Shown: positions 25,882 to 34,974 of the stretch, one piece after another | Layout: each line of letters opens with the position of its first letter | Numbering within the stretch: position 1 is the first letter of the stretch | Assembly: GCA_014651175.1 (NCBI GenBank) | Contig: BMWJ01000006.1 | Coordinates: 434,001-498,000 of the forward strand | From: Streptomyces clavifer | GTDB taxonomy: Bacteria; Actinomycetota; Actinomycetes; Streptomycetales; Streptomycetaceae | DNA length: 64,000 nucleotides | Direction of reading: 5' to 3' | Translations under genes and position numbers: made by a program | The notes under the pieces: generated by a model | Told to the model about the DNA's origin: nothing | The model's database searches: none | Seen by the model: the letters and a program-made list of their open reading frames with translations, nothing else

Positions 25882-26811
25882 ATGACGGCGATTCCCGGAC
25901 CACTTCAGTCCATGGTCTTCCGGAGCGAGGACCTGCCCGCACTCTTCCACCACACGGACGCCATCGCCGTCGCACGGCAGCGGGAGGCGGTCAACACCAC
26001 CCGCGGCCAGCTGGCCCTCCTCGTCCTGGGGACCGTGCCCGCCGCCCTGCCCTGGGACGTGGAGGTCGGCGGGACGGTGCAACTACTGGACGCCATGGCT
26101 GTGTTGGCGTACCTCGGTGTCCTGATCACGACGTATCTGGCCTCCCGGCGCAAAGCAAAGTCGCATTGGCAACTCAACAGGTCCGCGGCCGAGTTCATCA
26201 AGTCCAACTGCTGGCGCTATGCCGTCCACGGCTCCCCCTTCGACACCGGTACGCATCACCCGGAGGCCGTGTTCGCCAACCGGCTGGAGGAAGGGCTGCA
26301 GGAGTTACGGAAGGTGGGGTGGCACGATCCCCGTGAGGAGATGACGGACGAGGACGGCGGGCTCATCACCTCCTCCATGCGGGAGTTGCGGGACAAGGCG
26401 TTCACCGTGCGCAAGGAGACGTACATCCGGGACCGCCTGATCGAGCAGCGGCGCTGGTACCGCAGACGGCAGCAGGTGTCCCGGCGTGGGGCGTTCGTCT
26501 GGGCCGGCACCATCGCCGCGCTGACGCTGCCCGCCCTGGTCCTCGCCGTGCTGCAGACGTTCTCCGCCGCCGAGTCGTTCGCGCTCACGGGTTCGTTCTC
26601 CGCCGCCGCGGCAGCCTGCCTGGCCTGGAACGAGATGCGACGCCATCATCCGCTCGTGTCCGCCCATTCACTGGTGGAGGAGGACCTGGAGAACATGCAG
26701 GCCGCGATGGAGACCACCCTGACCGAGCGGCAGTGGCCGGTCGCCGTCTTCGAGACCGAGCGGATCGTCTCCCCCGAACACACGGACTGGCTGGCCAGGC
26801 ACCGCATCTGA
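25882..26811 (+). CDS. SLATT/DUF4231-type membrane protein
   Basis: 309-aa protein with a duplicated two-helix plan. The first TM pair (about residues 45-88) is followed by HWQLNRSAAEFIKSNCWRYAVHGSPF, shown here only to locate it at about 97-122: the R..AE.....WRYAV..PF pattern is the DUF4231 hallmark. A second TM pair (about 205-255) precedes a helical tail (HSLVEEDLENMQ). SLATT proteins are proposed two-helix pore-forming effectors that partner SLOG or SMODS nucleotide-signalling proteins. A SLOG-like gene ends 198 nt away in convergent orientation. The ATG at 25882 has only a weak GGGGTGA upstream. Effector role is inferred from family and context. Confidence 0.72.
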   Translation: MTAIPGPLQSMVFRSEDLPALFHHTDAIAVARQREAVNTTRGQLALLVLGTVPAALPWDVEVGGTVQLLDAMAVLAYLGVLITTYLASRRKAKSHWQLNRSAAEFIKSNCWRYAVHGSPFDTGTHHPEAVFANRLEEGLQELRKVGWHDPREEMTDEDGGLITSSMRELRDKAFTVRKETYIRDRLIEQRRWYRRRQQVSRRGAFVWAGTIAALTLPALVLAVLQTFSAAESFALTGSFSAAAAACLAWNEMRRHHPLVSAHSLVEEDLENMQAAMETTLTERQWPVAVFETERIVSPEHTDWLARHRI

Positions 26812-26975
26812 GTTCGGCTCAGGCATGGGGGCGCAGCACGTACATACGCCGGGCGGCCCGCCGCACCACCCCCGGGGGAGCCGCACACCCGGCCCGGGGC
26901 GCCGCGCGGGCTCGCGCACACCGCCGCGCCCCGAGCTCCGCCCACGCCCCGCGCCCCGCGCCGGCGCCGAGTACG

Positions 26976-27013
26976 CCCCGTGCCGGCTCAGGCGCGCCCC
27001 CGTGCCGGCTCAG
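26976..27013. repeat. Two direct copies of a 16-bp sequence at the SLOG stop codon
   Basis: CCCCGTGCCGGCTCAG occurs at 26976-26991 and again at 26998-27013 (22-bp period). The second copy contains the stop codon of the minus-strand SLOG gene. Likely slippage or a degenerate terminator remnant. Confidence 0.6.
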
Positions 27014-27489
27014 TCGCGCTCCACGCCGTCGCGCCAGATGACCGTGACCGGACGGCCCAGCGTGCGGGCGTACGTCACGATGTCGCCGGTGCCGCCGAGC
27101 CCTCGCGCCGGCCGGCCGTCCCAGACGGCGAGCAGCCGGTCGCAGTGGTCGGCGATGTAGGCGCCCGCCGCGTAGTAGGCCTCGTCGGTGGAGTGCGGGA
27201 AGTCCAGCCGGACCTCGCGGACGGCCCTCGCCTTGAGCATGCGGTAGCGCGCGAGGTCGGTCTCGTCGTCGAAGCCCGCCTCGTAGTCACCGCTGGGGAT
27301 CACCGCGGTGAGCTCCGCACCGTGGGCCAGGGCGAGGTCGGCGAAGAGCTGGTCGGCTCCGACGGCCAGGCTGGAGAGCGCCTCGACCGAGCCTTCGAGG
27401 CCGCAGAGCGCCGCCCGCAGTCCCTCCAGCACGTGGGCGTGGACCTCCCGGGGGATGGAACGGTGACCGGTCACTCCGATGCGTTTCAC
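27010..27489 (-). CDS. SLOG-like Rossmann nucleotide-binding protein
   Basis: 159 aa from the GTG at 27489. It begins MKRIGVTGHRS, has a central AVGADQLFADLALAHGAEL strand-helix unit, a VWDGRPARGLGGTGD loop (GGTGD at 132-136) and ends in a strand PVTVIW. This is the YpsA/DprA/LOG-like SLOG fold that binds nucleotides or NAD-derived ligands. It is a single-domain form with no effector fused. Convergent with the SLATT-type gene, and near the TIR-bearing fxs operon, it could be the sensor half of a conflict system. A housekeeping nucleotide-processing role is the alternative. Confidence 0.75.
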   Translation of the reverse strand: MKRIGVTGHRSIPREVHAHVLEGLRAALCGLEGSVEALSSLAVGADQLFADLALAHGAELTAVIPSGDYEAGFDDETDLARYRMLKARAVREVRLDFPHSTDEAYYAAGAYIADHCDRLLAVWDGRPARGLGGTGDIVTYARTLGRPVTVIWRDGVERD

Positions 27490-27621
27490 GGACCTGGGAC
27501 CCCCTGGGTGTATGCGGGGGCCCGGAGGGGCCTCCCCCTCCGGACAGGCACAGCGTCCGCCCCCGTGGTACCTCCGCGACCAACCGTGCTGGCATCCTCT
27601 CAAAAGCCGCGGGTCGAACGG

Positions 27622-27650
27622 GAGCCCCCGCCGGGAATCGGCGGGGGCTC
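27622..27650 (-). terminator. Terminator of the second streptogrisin-type protease gene
   Basis: Perfect 12-bp inverted repeat with a 5-nt loop GGAAT (arms 27622-27633 and 27639-27650), 28 nt beyond the stop at 27678 on the minus strand. Confidence 0.78.
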
Positions 27651-27677
27651 ACGGGAGTGCGGCGGTGTCCCGCAGCG

Positions 27678-28577
27678 TCAGAACACGCTGACGCCGTACG
27701 CGCTCAGTGCTTCGGTGACCGGCTGGAAGAAGGTCGTGCCGCCGGAGCTGCAGTTGCCGCTCCCTCCCGAGGTGAGACCGATCGCCCGGGTCCCGGAGTA
27801 GAGCGGGCCGCCGGAGTCACCGGGTTCGGCGCACACATTGGTGCGGATCATCCCCCGGACGATGTCCCCTCCGCCGTAGTTGACCGTGGCGTTGAGACCG
27901 GTGACGGTACCGCTGTGGGTACCGGTGGTGGAGCCGCGGCGGGTGACGGCCATGCCGACCGTGGCATTGGCCGCGCTGGTGATGTCCTGGCCGCCGACGG
28001 TGCCCGGCTTGGCGACCGAGGTGTTGGTGTACCGCACGATGCCGTAGTCGTCGGTCGGGAAACTGGACCCCGACGTGCTGCCGAGGACGGTGGTGCGCCC
28101 GGAGTCCGCGTACCAGGTGCCCGCGCCGTCGGTGCAGTGGCCGGCGGTCAGGAAGTAGTAGGTGCTGCCGCTGCGGACGTTGAAGCCGAGGGAGCAGCGC
28201 CAGCTGGAGGCGTAGACGGCGTCGCCGCCCGAGATCAGGGTGCTGAACGTCCCGGGGGTGTGTTCGATGCGCAGGGCCCCGGCGTTGGCTCCCGCGGACT
28301 TCCTGATCCGGTTGATCTCTGCCTGCGAGACGGTGCTGTCCACCGTGACGACGAGCCTCCCGGTCGCCGGGTCGGCGTTCCAGGCGGTGCCCGCGACGTC
28401 GGCGGCGAGCACGGCGTCTCCTGCCGCGCGGAGCTGGTCGGCGTCGTATGTTCCGGTCGGCCGGGCGTCGGCGGCGGGGACGGCGAGTGCGGCGATGGCG
28501 ACGAGGCCTGCGGAGACGGCGGCGATCCTGCTGCGTCTCGCTGTGCCGCTGCGGGGGGTGGTGTGCTTGATCCTCAC
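27678..28577 (-). CDS. Streptogrisin B-like secreted serine protease
   Basis: 299-aa S1E preproprotease. The GTG at 28577 follows GGGAGGAAC. Signal peptide 1-38, propeptide 39-114 and mature enzyme from Ile115 ([11 protein letters not shown], 185 aa) match the sizes of streptogrisin B. Triad: His147 (TAGHC), Asp177 (DDYG), Ser255 (GDSGG); cysteines flank His and Ser as in SGPB. Its propeptide is shorter than that of the paralogue at 14054-15139. Exported protease, probably growth-phase regulated, but no operator is evident. Confidence 0.94.
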   Translation of the reverse strand: MRIKHTTPRSGTARRSRIAAVSAGLVAIAALAVPAADARPTGTYDADQLRAAGDAVLAADVAGTAWNADPATGRLVVTVDSTVSQAEINRIRKSAGANAGALRIEHTPGTFSTLISGGDAVYASSWRCSLGFNVRSGSTYYFLTAGHCTDGAGTWYADSGRTTVLGSTSGSSFPTDDYGIVRYTNTSVAKPGTVGGQDITSAANATVGMAVTRRGSTTGTHSGTVTGLNATVNYGGGDIVRGMIRTNVCAEPGDSGGPLYSGTRAIGLTSGGSGNCSSGGTTFFQPVTEALSAYGVSVF

Positions 28578-28802
28578 TTCTCGTTCCTCCCGAGGGGAAT
28601 CGGGGGTCCGCCTGTGGGGTGGCCGGGACCCGTGAGGCGCAGCCGGGCACGTGGGCGTCCCGGATGCTCCGGGACGTGTACCGGAAGTATTCGAATTCCG
28701 GATGATCCGTACGTCCGACAGGCGCTGCTCGGGAGAATTGGGGGTCGCCAACGCGCCGCACAAGGGCGACTTCCGGCCGTCCGGGCCCCCGCAACCGGAA
28801 CT

Positions 28803-28830
28803 GCCCCGGCAGCTCTGTGGCTGCCGGGGC
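28803..28830 (-). terminator. Terminator of the eight-gene uptake/monooxygenase operon
   Basis: 11-bp perfect inverted repeat with a TCTGTG loop (arms 28803-28813 and 28820-28830), 36 nt past the DUF1684 stop. Confidence 0.72.
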
Positions 28831-28865
28831 GGGTGGGCCGGGCCTTGCGTCGGGGGTGGGGCGGA

Positions 28866-29699
28866 TCAGGCGTCGATACGGTTCCGCTCCCCTGCCGCGA
28901 CTGCGGCCGTGAGGGTGTTGCCGGGGGGCGGGAAGGGACAGATGAAGTGGTCGGCGAAGGCGCAGGGCGGCAGCAGCGCGCGGTTGAAGTCGACCTTCAC
29001 CCGGCCGTCCTCGTCGGGTGCCCCGGGCCGCAGGAAGCGGAAGCGGTAACTGCTGTTCCCGCTGGTGGCGTCGGCGAAGACGGCCCAGAGCGAGCCGTCG
29101 GGCTCGACCGCGGCCTGGAGCGTGTGCTCGGTGCCGTCCAGTGTGAAGGCGATCTCCCCGCCGAGCCCCAGCCCGCGCTCGCGCCCGTCGGCGTTCGCCA
29201 CCCGGACGGTCCGGGCGGTGTCGTACGGGCGGAAGGTGCCCTCCAGCGACCAGCGCGCGTCGTACGGGGTGGCGTCGATGGTGCGGAAGTCGTGCCGTGC
29301 CGGCGACTGCGGGTCGAACTCCCTTACCGCCCACTGGCCTTCGCGGCTCAGGAGGACCAGTCGGCGCTCACCCCGGGCCACCCTGGACGAGCCGATCGGA
29401 CCGCGGTCGGCGGTCAGTCCGGCCTCTCCGGCCAACGGCTTTCCGTCGACGGTCAGCCCGTCCTCGGGGGCGCCGGTGAGCACCACCTCGTCGCGCCCCG
29501 TGCGCCACTGCCCCGGCACGGCCGGAATTCGACCGTCCGGATAGTCGGAGAGCCAGTGGGTGCCCGTGAGGGAGAGCGGGCCGTGCGGGGCCGCGACCGC
29601 GACGATGCGCTCCTCGTGCCAGCGCTGCCAGTCCTGGAAGTCCTGGTTTCCCGAGCCGTCCCGGCCGTCCCTGCTGTCCTGCTGCGCGTCCGTGCTCAT
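28866..29699 (-). CDS. DUF1684 domain protein
   Basis: 277-aa cytosolic protein matching DUF1684: an N-terminal FQDWQRWHEER helix, LSLTGTHWL, a central beta-rich part and the conserved C-terminal RVKVDFNRALLPPCAF...CPFPPPGN segment. Function is not established. It is the last gene of the operon starting at 37679, only 4 nt after the LLM monooxygenase stop, so it is co-transcribed and probably linked to the same pathway. Confidence 0.88.
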   Translation of the reverse strand: MSTDAQQDSRDGRDGSGNQDFQDWQRWHEERIVAVAAPHGPLSLTGTHWLSDYPDGRIPAVPGQWRTGRDEVVLTGAPEDGLTVDGKPLAGEAGLTADRGPIGSSRVARGERRLVLLSREGQWAVREFDPQSPARHDFRTIDATPYDARWSLEGTFRPYDTARTVRVANADGRERGLGLGGEIAFTLDGTEHTLQAAVEPDGSLWAVFADATSGNSSYRFRFLRPGAPDEDGRVKVDFNRALLPPCAFADHFICPFPPPGNTLTAAVAAGERNRIDA

Positions 29700-29703
29700 G
29701 CGA

Positions 29704-30996
29704 TCAACCCTTCCATACCGGCTCCGCCAGACCGAGGTGCGACCTCAGGGTGGAACCGGCGTATTCGGAGCGGAAGGCTCCGCGTTCCTGGAGGAGCGGG
29801 ACGACCCGGTCGACGAAGGGGTCGAGGCCGCCCGGTGTGAGGTGCGGTACGAGGATGAAGCCGTCGGCCGCGCCGGTGGAGACGAACGTCTCCAGTTCGG
29901 CGGCGACGGTCTGCGGGGAGCCGATGAAGGACTGCCGGGTCGTGGTCTCGATGACCGTCTGGCGGATGGACAGCCCCTTGGCCGCCGACAGGGCACGCCA
30001 CTCGGCCGCCCTCACGAGGGGGTCCGCGAGCCCGGCCCTGCCCTGCGACAGGCGCGATCCGGGGTCCGGGTCGATGTCGGGGAGGGGCCCGTCGGGGTCG
30101 TACGAGGAGAGGTCGCGGCCCCATACCTGTTCCAGGGCGAGGATGGCGTTCTGCGGGGAGACCTGGAGGCGGCGGATCTCCGCGGCGTTCTGCTGGGCCT
30201 CCGCGTCGGTGTCGCCGATGACGACGGTGACCCCTGGCATGATCTTCAGGTCGTCCGGCTGCCGGCCGTACTTCGCCAGCCGCGCCTTGACGTCCGCGTA
30301 GAAGATCCGCCCGGCCTCCAGGGTGCCGTGCCGGGTGAAGATGACGTCGGCCGCGGACGCGGCGAACTCCCTGCCCTCGCCGGAGTCCCCCGCCTGGATG
30401 ACGACGGGGTGCCCCTGCGGGGAGCGCGGGACGGTGAACTCCCCGGAGACCTGGAAGTGCTGCCCGCTGTGCGCGAACGGGCGCGAGGTGCCGTCCGGTG
30501 TCCAGGAGTCCCACAGTTCCCGTGCCGTGGCGACGAACTCGGCGGCGCGGGTGTACCGGTCGGACCGGTCGAGGTAGCCGCCCCGGCGGAAGTTCTCCCC
30601 GGTGAAGGCGTCGGAGGAGGTCACCACGTTCCAGGCGGCACGCCCCTCACTGAGGTGGTCGAGGGTCGCCAGGCGCCGGGCGAGTTCGTACGGTTCGTTG
30701 AAGGTGGCGTTGACCGTGGCGGCGAGCCCGAGGCGGTCGGTGACGGCGGCCAGGGCGTTCAGCACCGTGAGGGACTCGGGGCGGCCGACCACGTCCAGAT
30801 CGTGGATCAGGCCGTTGTGCTCGCGCAGCCGCAGCCCTTCCGCGAGGAAGAAGAAGTCGAACTTCCCGCGTTCCGCGGTCCTGGCCAGCTGCTCGAAGGA
30901 GGCGAAGTCGATCTGGCTCCGGGAGCGGGGATCGGCCCACACCGTGGTGCTGTTGACGCCCGGGAAGTGCGCGGCGAGGTGCATCTGCTTCGTCAT
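29704..30996 (-). CDS. LLM-class flavin-dependent monooxygenase (NtaA/SnaA/DszA family)
   Basis: 430-aa FMNH2-dependent monooxygenase of the bacterial-luciferase fold. It begins MTKQMHLAAHFPGVN and has the family segments GKFDFFFLAEGL, RAAWNVVTSSD, HSGQHFQVSGEF and VVIQAGDSGEGREFAA. This subgroup includes NTA, dibenzothiophene-sulfone and alkanesulfonate-type oxygenases, using reduced flavin from a partner reductase. I chose the ATG at 30996, which overlaps the upstream gene by 4 nt. Embedded with importer genes, it is likely to cleave a C-S or C-N bond of the imported compound. Confidence 0.9.
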   Translation of the reverse strand: MTKQMHLAAHFPGVNSTTVWADPRSRSQIDFASFEQLARTAERGKFDFFFLAEGLRLREHNGLIHDLDVVGRPESLTVLNALAAVTDRLGLAATVNATFNEPYELARRLATLDHLSEGRAAWNVVTSSDAFTGENFRRGGYLDRSDRYTRAAEFVATARELWDSWTPDGTSRPFAHSGQHFQVSGEFTVPRSPQGHPVVIQAGDSGEGREFAASAADVIFTRHGTLEAGRIFYADVKARLAKYGRQPDDLKIMPGVTVVIGDTDAEAQQNAAEIRRLQVSPQNAILALEQVWGRDLSSYDPDGPLPDIDPDPGSRLSQGRAGLADPLVRAAEWRALSAAKGLSIRQTVIETTTRQSFIGSPQTVAAELETFVSTGAADGFILVPHLTPGGLDPFVDRVVPLLQERGAFRSEYAGSTLRSHLGLAEPVWKG

Positions 30997-32069
30997 GCGG
31001 TGCCCCCGGAAGTCCGCGCGAGCGCGTAGCGGTTGGCCGGGCGGGTGAGACCGAGGTGTTCGCGGAGCGTGCCCCCCGGGTGGAAGGTGCGGAACAGGCT
31101 GCGGTGCTGGAGCAGGGCCACGGTGCCGTTGACGATCCTCTCGAGGTCGCGCTCGGGGGCGAGGGGGGTGAGGTGGAAGCCGTCCACGGCGCCGCCCCGG
31201 TGCCACTGGGTGACGAGCTCGGCGAGGTCCACCGGGCCGCCGCGGAAGTAGGTCCCCCGGCCCGCGAGCTGCGGGCCGCTCTCCAGTCCCGGTTCCGGCG
31301 CCGTCTCGGCGTCCCCGAGGTCGACCGTGAGCGCGACCAGCACCCGCAGGGTGTCGGGGTCCCGGCCGTGGGCGGCGGCGAGGCCGCGCACGTCGTCACG
31401 GAGCGCGGACGCCTGCTCGGGCGAGGTGGCCCGTACGTACACGACGTCGGCGTACCGTGCGGCGGCCTTCCTGGCGGGGCCGCTCGTGCCGTCGATGACG
31501 GTGACGGGCCTGCCCTGCGGAGGCCGGGGCACGATGGCGGGGCCCCGGACGGAGAAGGTGCTGCCCTCGAAGTCGACGTAGTGCAGCTTGTCGCGGTCGA
31601 TGAAGCGGCCGGTGGAGACGTCCCTGATCTCGGCGTCGTCCTCCCAGCTGTCCCACAGCCGGGAGGCGACGTCGGCCGCCTCGCCCGCCTCCTGCCACAG
31701 GGCGTCGGCAGGCGCGGCACCGCGCCTGCCGAACAGGCGGGCCTCTGCCTCCGTGGTCGACACGTCGGCGTGCCAGCCCGCCCGGCCCCCGCTGACCCAG
31801 TCGAGGGTGGCGACGGCGGACGAGACGTGGAAGGGCTCGGTGTGGGTGGTGGTGACGGTCGGCACGAGGCCGATCCGGGTGGTGGCCGGGGCGACGCGGG
31901 CGAGCACGGCGAGCGCGTCGGGGCCGGGGCGGGCGAAGGAGTCGTTGAGGGTGACGAAGTCGAGCGCGCCCTGTTCGGCGAGGCGGGCGAGCGCGGTGTG
32001 GGAGGCGGCGTCGTAGCGCGGCGGGCCGCCGATCTCGGCGGCCAGATGGAGTGGCCTGGTGGCAGACAT
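30993..32069 (-). CDS. LLM-class flavin-dependent oxidoreductase
   Basis: 358-aa second luciferase-like monooxygenase, only distantly similar to its neighbour. Family segments: LVPTVTTTHTEPFHVSSAVA, GGRAGWHADVST, DKLHYVDFEGSTFSVRGP and PVTVIDGTSGPARKAAARYADVVYV. The ATG at 32069 is preceded by GAGAGGT and lies 15 nt after the binding-protein stop. Two different LLM enzymes in tandem suggest sequential oxidation steps or two substrates. Confidence 0.88.
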   Translation of the reverse strand: MSATRPLHLAAEIGGPPRYDAASHTALARLAEQGALDFVTLNDSFARPGPDALAVLARVAPATTRIGLVPTVTTTHTEPFHVSSAVATLDWVSGGRAGWHADVSTTEAEARLFGRRGAAPADALWQEAGEAADVASRLWDSWEDDAEIRDVSTGRFIDRDKLHYVDFEGSTFSVRGPAIVPRPPQGRPVTVIDGTSGPARKAAARYADVVYVRATSPEQASALRDDVRGLAAAHGRDPDTLRVLVALTVDLGDAETAPEPGLESGPQLAGRGTYFRGGPVDLAELVTQWHRGGAVDGFHLTPLAPERDLERIVNGTVALLQHRSLFRTFHPGGTLREHLGLTRPANRYALARTSGGTA

Positions 32070-32084
32070 GCGGACCTCTCGGGG

Positions 32085-33059
32085 TCAGTTCTCGGTCTTG
32101 GGGAGACCGGGCGGGTTGATCTCCGACTTCTCGACGGCCTCGTTGGTCAGACCCCAGCGCTTGAGCACTTCGGCGTAGGAGCCGTCCTGGATGATGTGGT
32201 CGATGGCCGCGCCGTAGGCCTCGACCAGGCCGCTGTCCTTCTTCGTGGTGGCGGCGATCTTCCCCTGGACGCCGTCGCCGGCTCCGGAGAGCGTGCCGAT
32301 GATCTCGGACTGCCCGGCCGACGCGACGTGGTAGTTGGCCGAGGGGCTCGGGCCGAGGTAGGCATCGATCCGGCCCGACTGGAGGGCCAGGTAGTAGTCG
32401 GTGTCCTTCTGGAAGTACTTGATCTCCACCGCCTTCCGTCCGGCGTCGGTGTTCTGCTCGCTCCAGTCGACGAGGATCTTCTCCTGGTTGGTGCCCGAGG
32501 CAACGGCGATCGTCTTCCCCGCCACGTCCTCGGGCGCCTTCACCTTCCAGCCGGAGCCCTTCTTGGCCTCGAAGGCGAGGTTGTCGAGCCGGTAGGTGGC
32601 GAAGTCGTACTTCTCCTTGCGCTCCTCCGTCACGGTGACGTTGGACAGGACGCCGTCGAACTTGGAGCTGTCGAGGCCGACGAAGAGGTTCTCCCAGGAG
32701 ACCTCCTGCAGATCCGGCTTCAGTCCGAGGGTGTCGGCGATCAGGGTCGCCAGGTCGATCTCGCTGCCGATCCGGGTCTTGTCGTCGGTCGCGTAGAAGC
32801 CGAGTGGGGGCGAGGCGTCGGCGCTCGCCCCGAGCCGGAGCGTGCCGCGCTCACGGATGGCCTCGGGCACCTTGGCCGCGATGGAGTCGACCTTCTCGCC
32901 TCTGATCCGCTTCTGGTCGGGGCCGATGTTGATCCCGGTGTCCTTCTGCCCTTCGGGGCGGATCACGTCGGTGGCGGCGTCGCTGCTGCCGCAGGCGGTG
33001 AGCAGCCCGGTGGCGGTGAGGGTGGCGAGGGCGATGACGAGGGTGCGGCGGACGGACAC
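32085..33059 (-). CDS. ABC transporter substrate-binding lipoprotein (family 3)
   Basis: 324-aa periplasmic-type binding protein. The GTG at 33059 follows AAGGAGCAG. The lipoprotein signal (residues 1-20) ends in LLTAC, giving a lipidated Cys. The SBP_bac_3 core shows GTLRLGASADASPPLGFY, GSEIDLATLIADTLGL, WENLFVGLDSSKFDGVLSNV and VASGTNQEKIL. This class binds amino acids, cystine or related small molecules. It feeds the ATPase and permease encoded just upstream in the operon. Confidence 0.92.
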   Translation of the reverse strand: MSVRRTLVIALATLTATGLLTACGSSDAATDVIRPEGQKDTGINIGPDQKRIRGEKVDSIAAKVPEAIRERGTLRLGASADASPPLGFYATDDKTRIGSEIDLATLIADTLGLKPDLQEVSWENLFVGLDSSKFDGVLSNVTVTEERKEKYDFATYRLDNLAFEAKKGSGWKVKAPEDVAGKTIAVASGTNQEKILVDWSEQNTDAGRKAVEIKYFQKDTDYYLALQSGRIDAYLGPSPSANYHVASAGQSEIIGTLSGAGDGVQGKIAATTKKDSGLVEAYGAAIDHIIQDGSYAEVLKRWGLTNEAVEKSEINPPGLPKTEN

Positions 33060-33167
33060 CTGGCTGCTCCTTGAGCGCGGGGAAACGGGATGGGGGAACG
33101 GTGGGAGAACGGGCTGCGGGAAGACGGAACGTGGGGACTGCGGCGGTGCGGCCTGCGGGGACACGGC

Positions 33168-34028
33168 TCAGAGGACCTTCGAGAGGAAGGCCCGGGTGCG
33201 TTCCTGAACCGGGCGGTCGAGTACGTCGGCGGGCGGGCCCTGCTCCACGATCCGCCCCTGGTCCATGAAGACCACGGTGTCGGCGACCTCGCGGGCGAAG
33301 CCGATCTCGTGGGTGACGACGATCATCGTGGTGCCCTGGTGCGCCAGGTCCTTGATGACGTCGAGGACCTCGCCGACGAGTTCGGGGTCGAGCGCGGAGG
33401 TCGGCTCGTCGAAGAGCAGCAGTTTCGGTTCGAGGGCGAGCGCACGGGCGATGGCGACGCGCTGCTGCTGTCCGCCGGAGAGCTGCTTCGGGTACGCACC
33501 CGACTTGTCGGCGAGACCGACCCGGGCGAGGAGCGCCTCCGCGGCTGCGACGGCTTCCTTCCGGGGGCGGCCGAGGGCGGCCACCGGCGCCTCGATGATG
33601 TTCTCGAGGACGGTCAGGTGCGGGAAGAGGTTGAAGTTCTGGAAGACGAAGCCGATCCGGGTGCGCTGCCGCAGGACCTCGCGCTCGCGGAGCTCGTACA
33701 GCTTGTTCCCCGACCTGCGGTAGCCGACCAGGGTGCCGTCCACGCTGATCCAGCCCTGGTCCACCTTCTCCAGGTGGTTGATGGTGCGCAGCAGGGTGGA
33801 CTTCCCCGAGCCGGACGGGCCGAGGACGACGGTCACCTCTCCGGCGCGGACGGACAGGTCGATGCCGCGGAGCACTTCGAGTGCGCCGAAGCTCTTGTGC
33901 ACGGAGCGGATCTCGACCATGACGTCCGTGGCGGACGCGGGCGCGTCAGCGGGCGCGGTCGCCTCCGTGGCCGCGGGTGCGTCCACGGGTGCTTCGGTGG
34001 GTGCGGGTACATCGATGGGTGTGCTCAT
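33168..34028 (-). CDS. Polar amino acid-type ABC transporter ATP-binding protein
   Basis: 286 aa with an unusual Ala/Pro-rich N-terminal extension (residues 1-35) before the nucleotide-binding domain. Walker [11 protein letters not shown]-loop QNFNLF, signature LSGGQQQR, Walker [14 protein letters not shown] and the switch His in VTHE are all present. The start overlaps the permease stop (ATGA). It powers both permeases of this operon, since no second ATPase is present. Confidence 0.94.
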   Translation of the reverse strand: MSTPIDVPAPTEAPVDAPAATEATAPADAPASATDVMVEIRSVHKSFGALEVLRGIDLSVRAGEVTVVLGPSGSGKSTLLRTINHLEKVDQGWISVDGTLVGYRRSGNKLYELREREVLRQRTRIGFVFQNFNLFPHLTVLENIIEAPVAALGRPRKEAVAAAEALLARVGLADKSGAYPKQLSGGQQQRVAIARALALEPKLLLFDEPTSALDPELVGEVLDVIKDLAHQGTTMIVVTHEIGFAREVADTVVFMDQGRIVEQGPPADVLDRPVQERTRAFLSKVL

Positions 34029-34930
34029 CGCACGGCCCCCTTGGCGTAGTGACGTTCGACGTAGTGCTGGAGGACGGAGAGCACGGTGGTCAGGAGGATG
34101 TACCAGACCGTGGCGACCATCAGCAGGGGCACGACCCTGCCGTTGCGGCCGTAGACGACCTGGACCTGGTAGAAGAGTTCACCGATCGCCATCACGGAGA
34201 CGATCGAGGTGCCCTTGAAGAGCGAGATGATCTCGTTGGCGGCGTTCGGCAGGATGGAGCGCATCGCCTGCGGCAGCACGACTCTCCGGAGCTGCCGCAG
34301 CCGCGGGATCCCGAGGGCCGCGGCGGCCTCCAGCTGCCCGCTGTCCACGGCCAGTACGCCCCCGCGCACGATCTCCGCCGCGTAGGCCGCCTGGTGCAGC
34401 GCGAGTCCGAGGACCGCCGCACTCATCGCTCCGACGAGGTTCATCGTGTCGAAGGTGAGGAAGCCGGGCCCGAACGGGATGCCGAACTGAAGCTCCTTGT
34501 AGAGGTAGGCGAGGTTGAACCAGAACAGCAGCTGGACGATGAGCGGGATCGAGCGGAACGCCCAGATGTAGCCGTACGCGACCGCCCTGAGGAACGGGCT
34601 GGCGGACAGCCGCATGAACGCGAGGACGATGCCCAGTGCGAAGCCGAGCACCGTTCCGTAGAAGGTCAGTTGGAGGGTGACCCAGACGGCCTTCAGGATG
34701 GTCTCGGTGGTGAAGAAGCGGGCGAAGACGTCCCATTCCCAGCCGGGGTTGGTGATCAGCCCGTTCAGGAACTGGGCGAGCAGCACGGCGGTGACGGCCA
34801 CGGCGACCCAGCGCCAGGGGTGGCGCACCGGGACGACCGTCAGTTCCGAGAGGTCGGATCCGTCGTGCGGGGTTGTTCGCTCGGTCTCTTCGTCGGGGGG
34901 TGCGAGGGGTGGATCGCTGGTCAGCGACAT
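34025..34930 (-). CDS. Amino acid-type ABC transporter permease
   Basis: 301 aa from the ATG at 34930, preceded by AAGGAAC. The N-terminal 45 residues are acidic and soluble; then about five to six helices and the HisM/GlnP EAA loop ([24 protein letters not shown]). It is paralogous to the permease at 36813-37679, and the two probably form a heterodimeric channel. The frame stays open to 34978, but that start lacks a ribosome site. Confidence 0.92.
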   Translation of the reverse strand: MSLTSDPPLAPPDEETERTTPHDGSDLSELTVVPVRHPWRWVAVAVTAVLLAQFLNGLITNPGWEWDVFARFFTTETILKAVWVTLQLTFYGTVLGFALGIVLAFMRLSASPFLRAVAYGYIWAFRSIPLIVQLLFWFNLAYLYKELQFGIPFGPGFLTFDTMNLVGAMSAAVLGLALHQAAYAAEIVRGGVLAVDSGQLEAAAALGIPRLRQLRRVVLPQAMRSILPNAANEIISLFKGTSIVSVMAIGELFYQVQVVYGRNGRVVPLLMVATVWYILLTTVLSVLQHYVERHYAKGAVR

Positions 34931-34974
34931 GGTGGGTTCCTTCGGCAACGGATGGTAGAGAGGGGGTACCGCAC

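Noticed and set aside
31056-33074. Plus-strand ORF of 672 codons opposite the LLM and binding-protein genes
   Set aside because: Antisense shadow; low-complexity Gly/Val/Glu composition.
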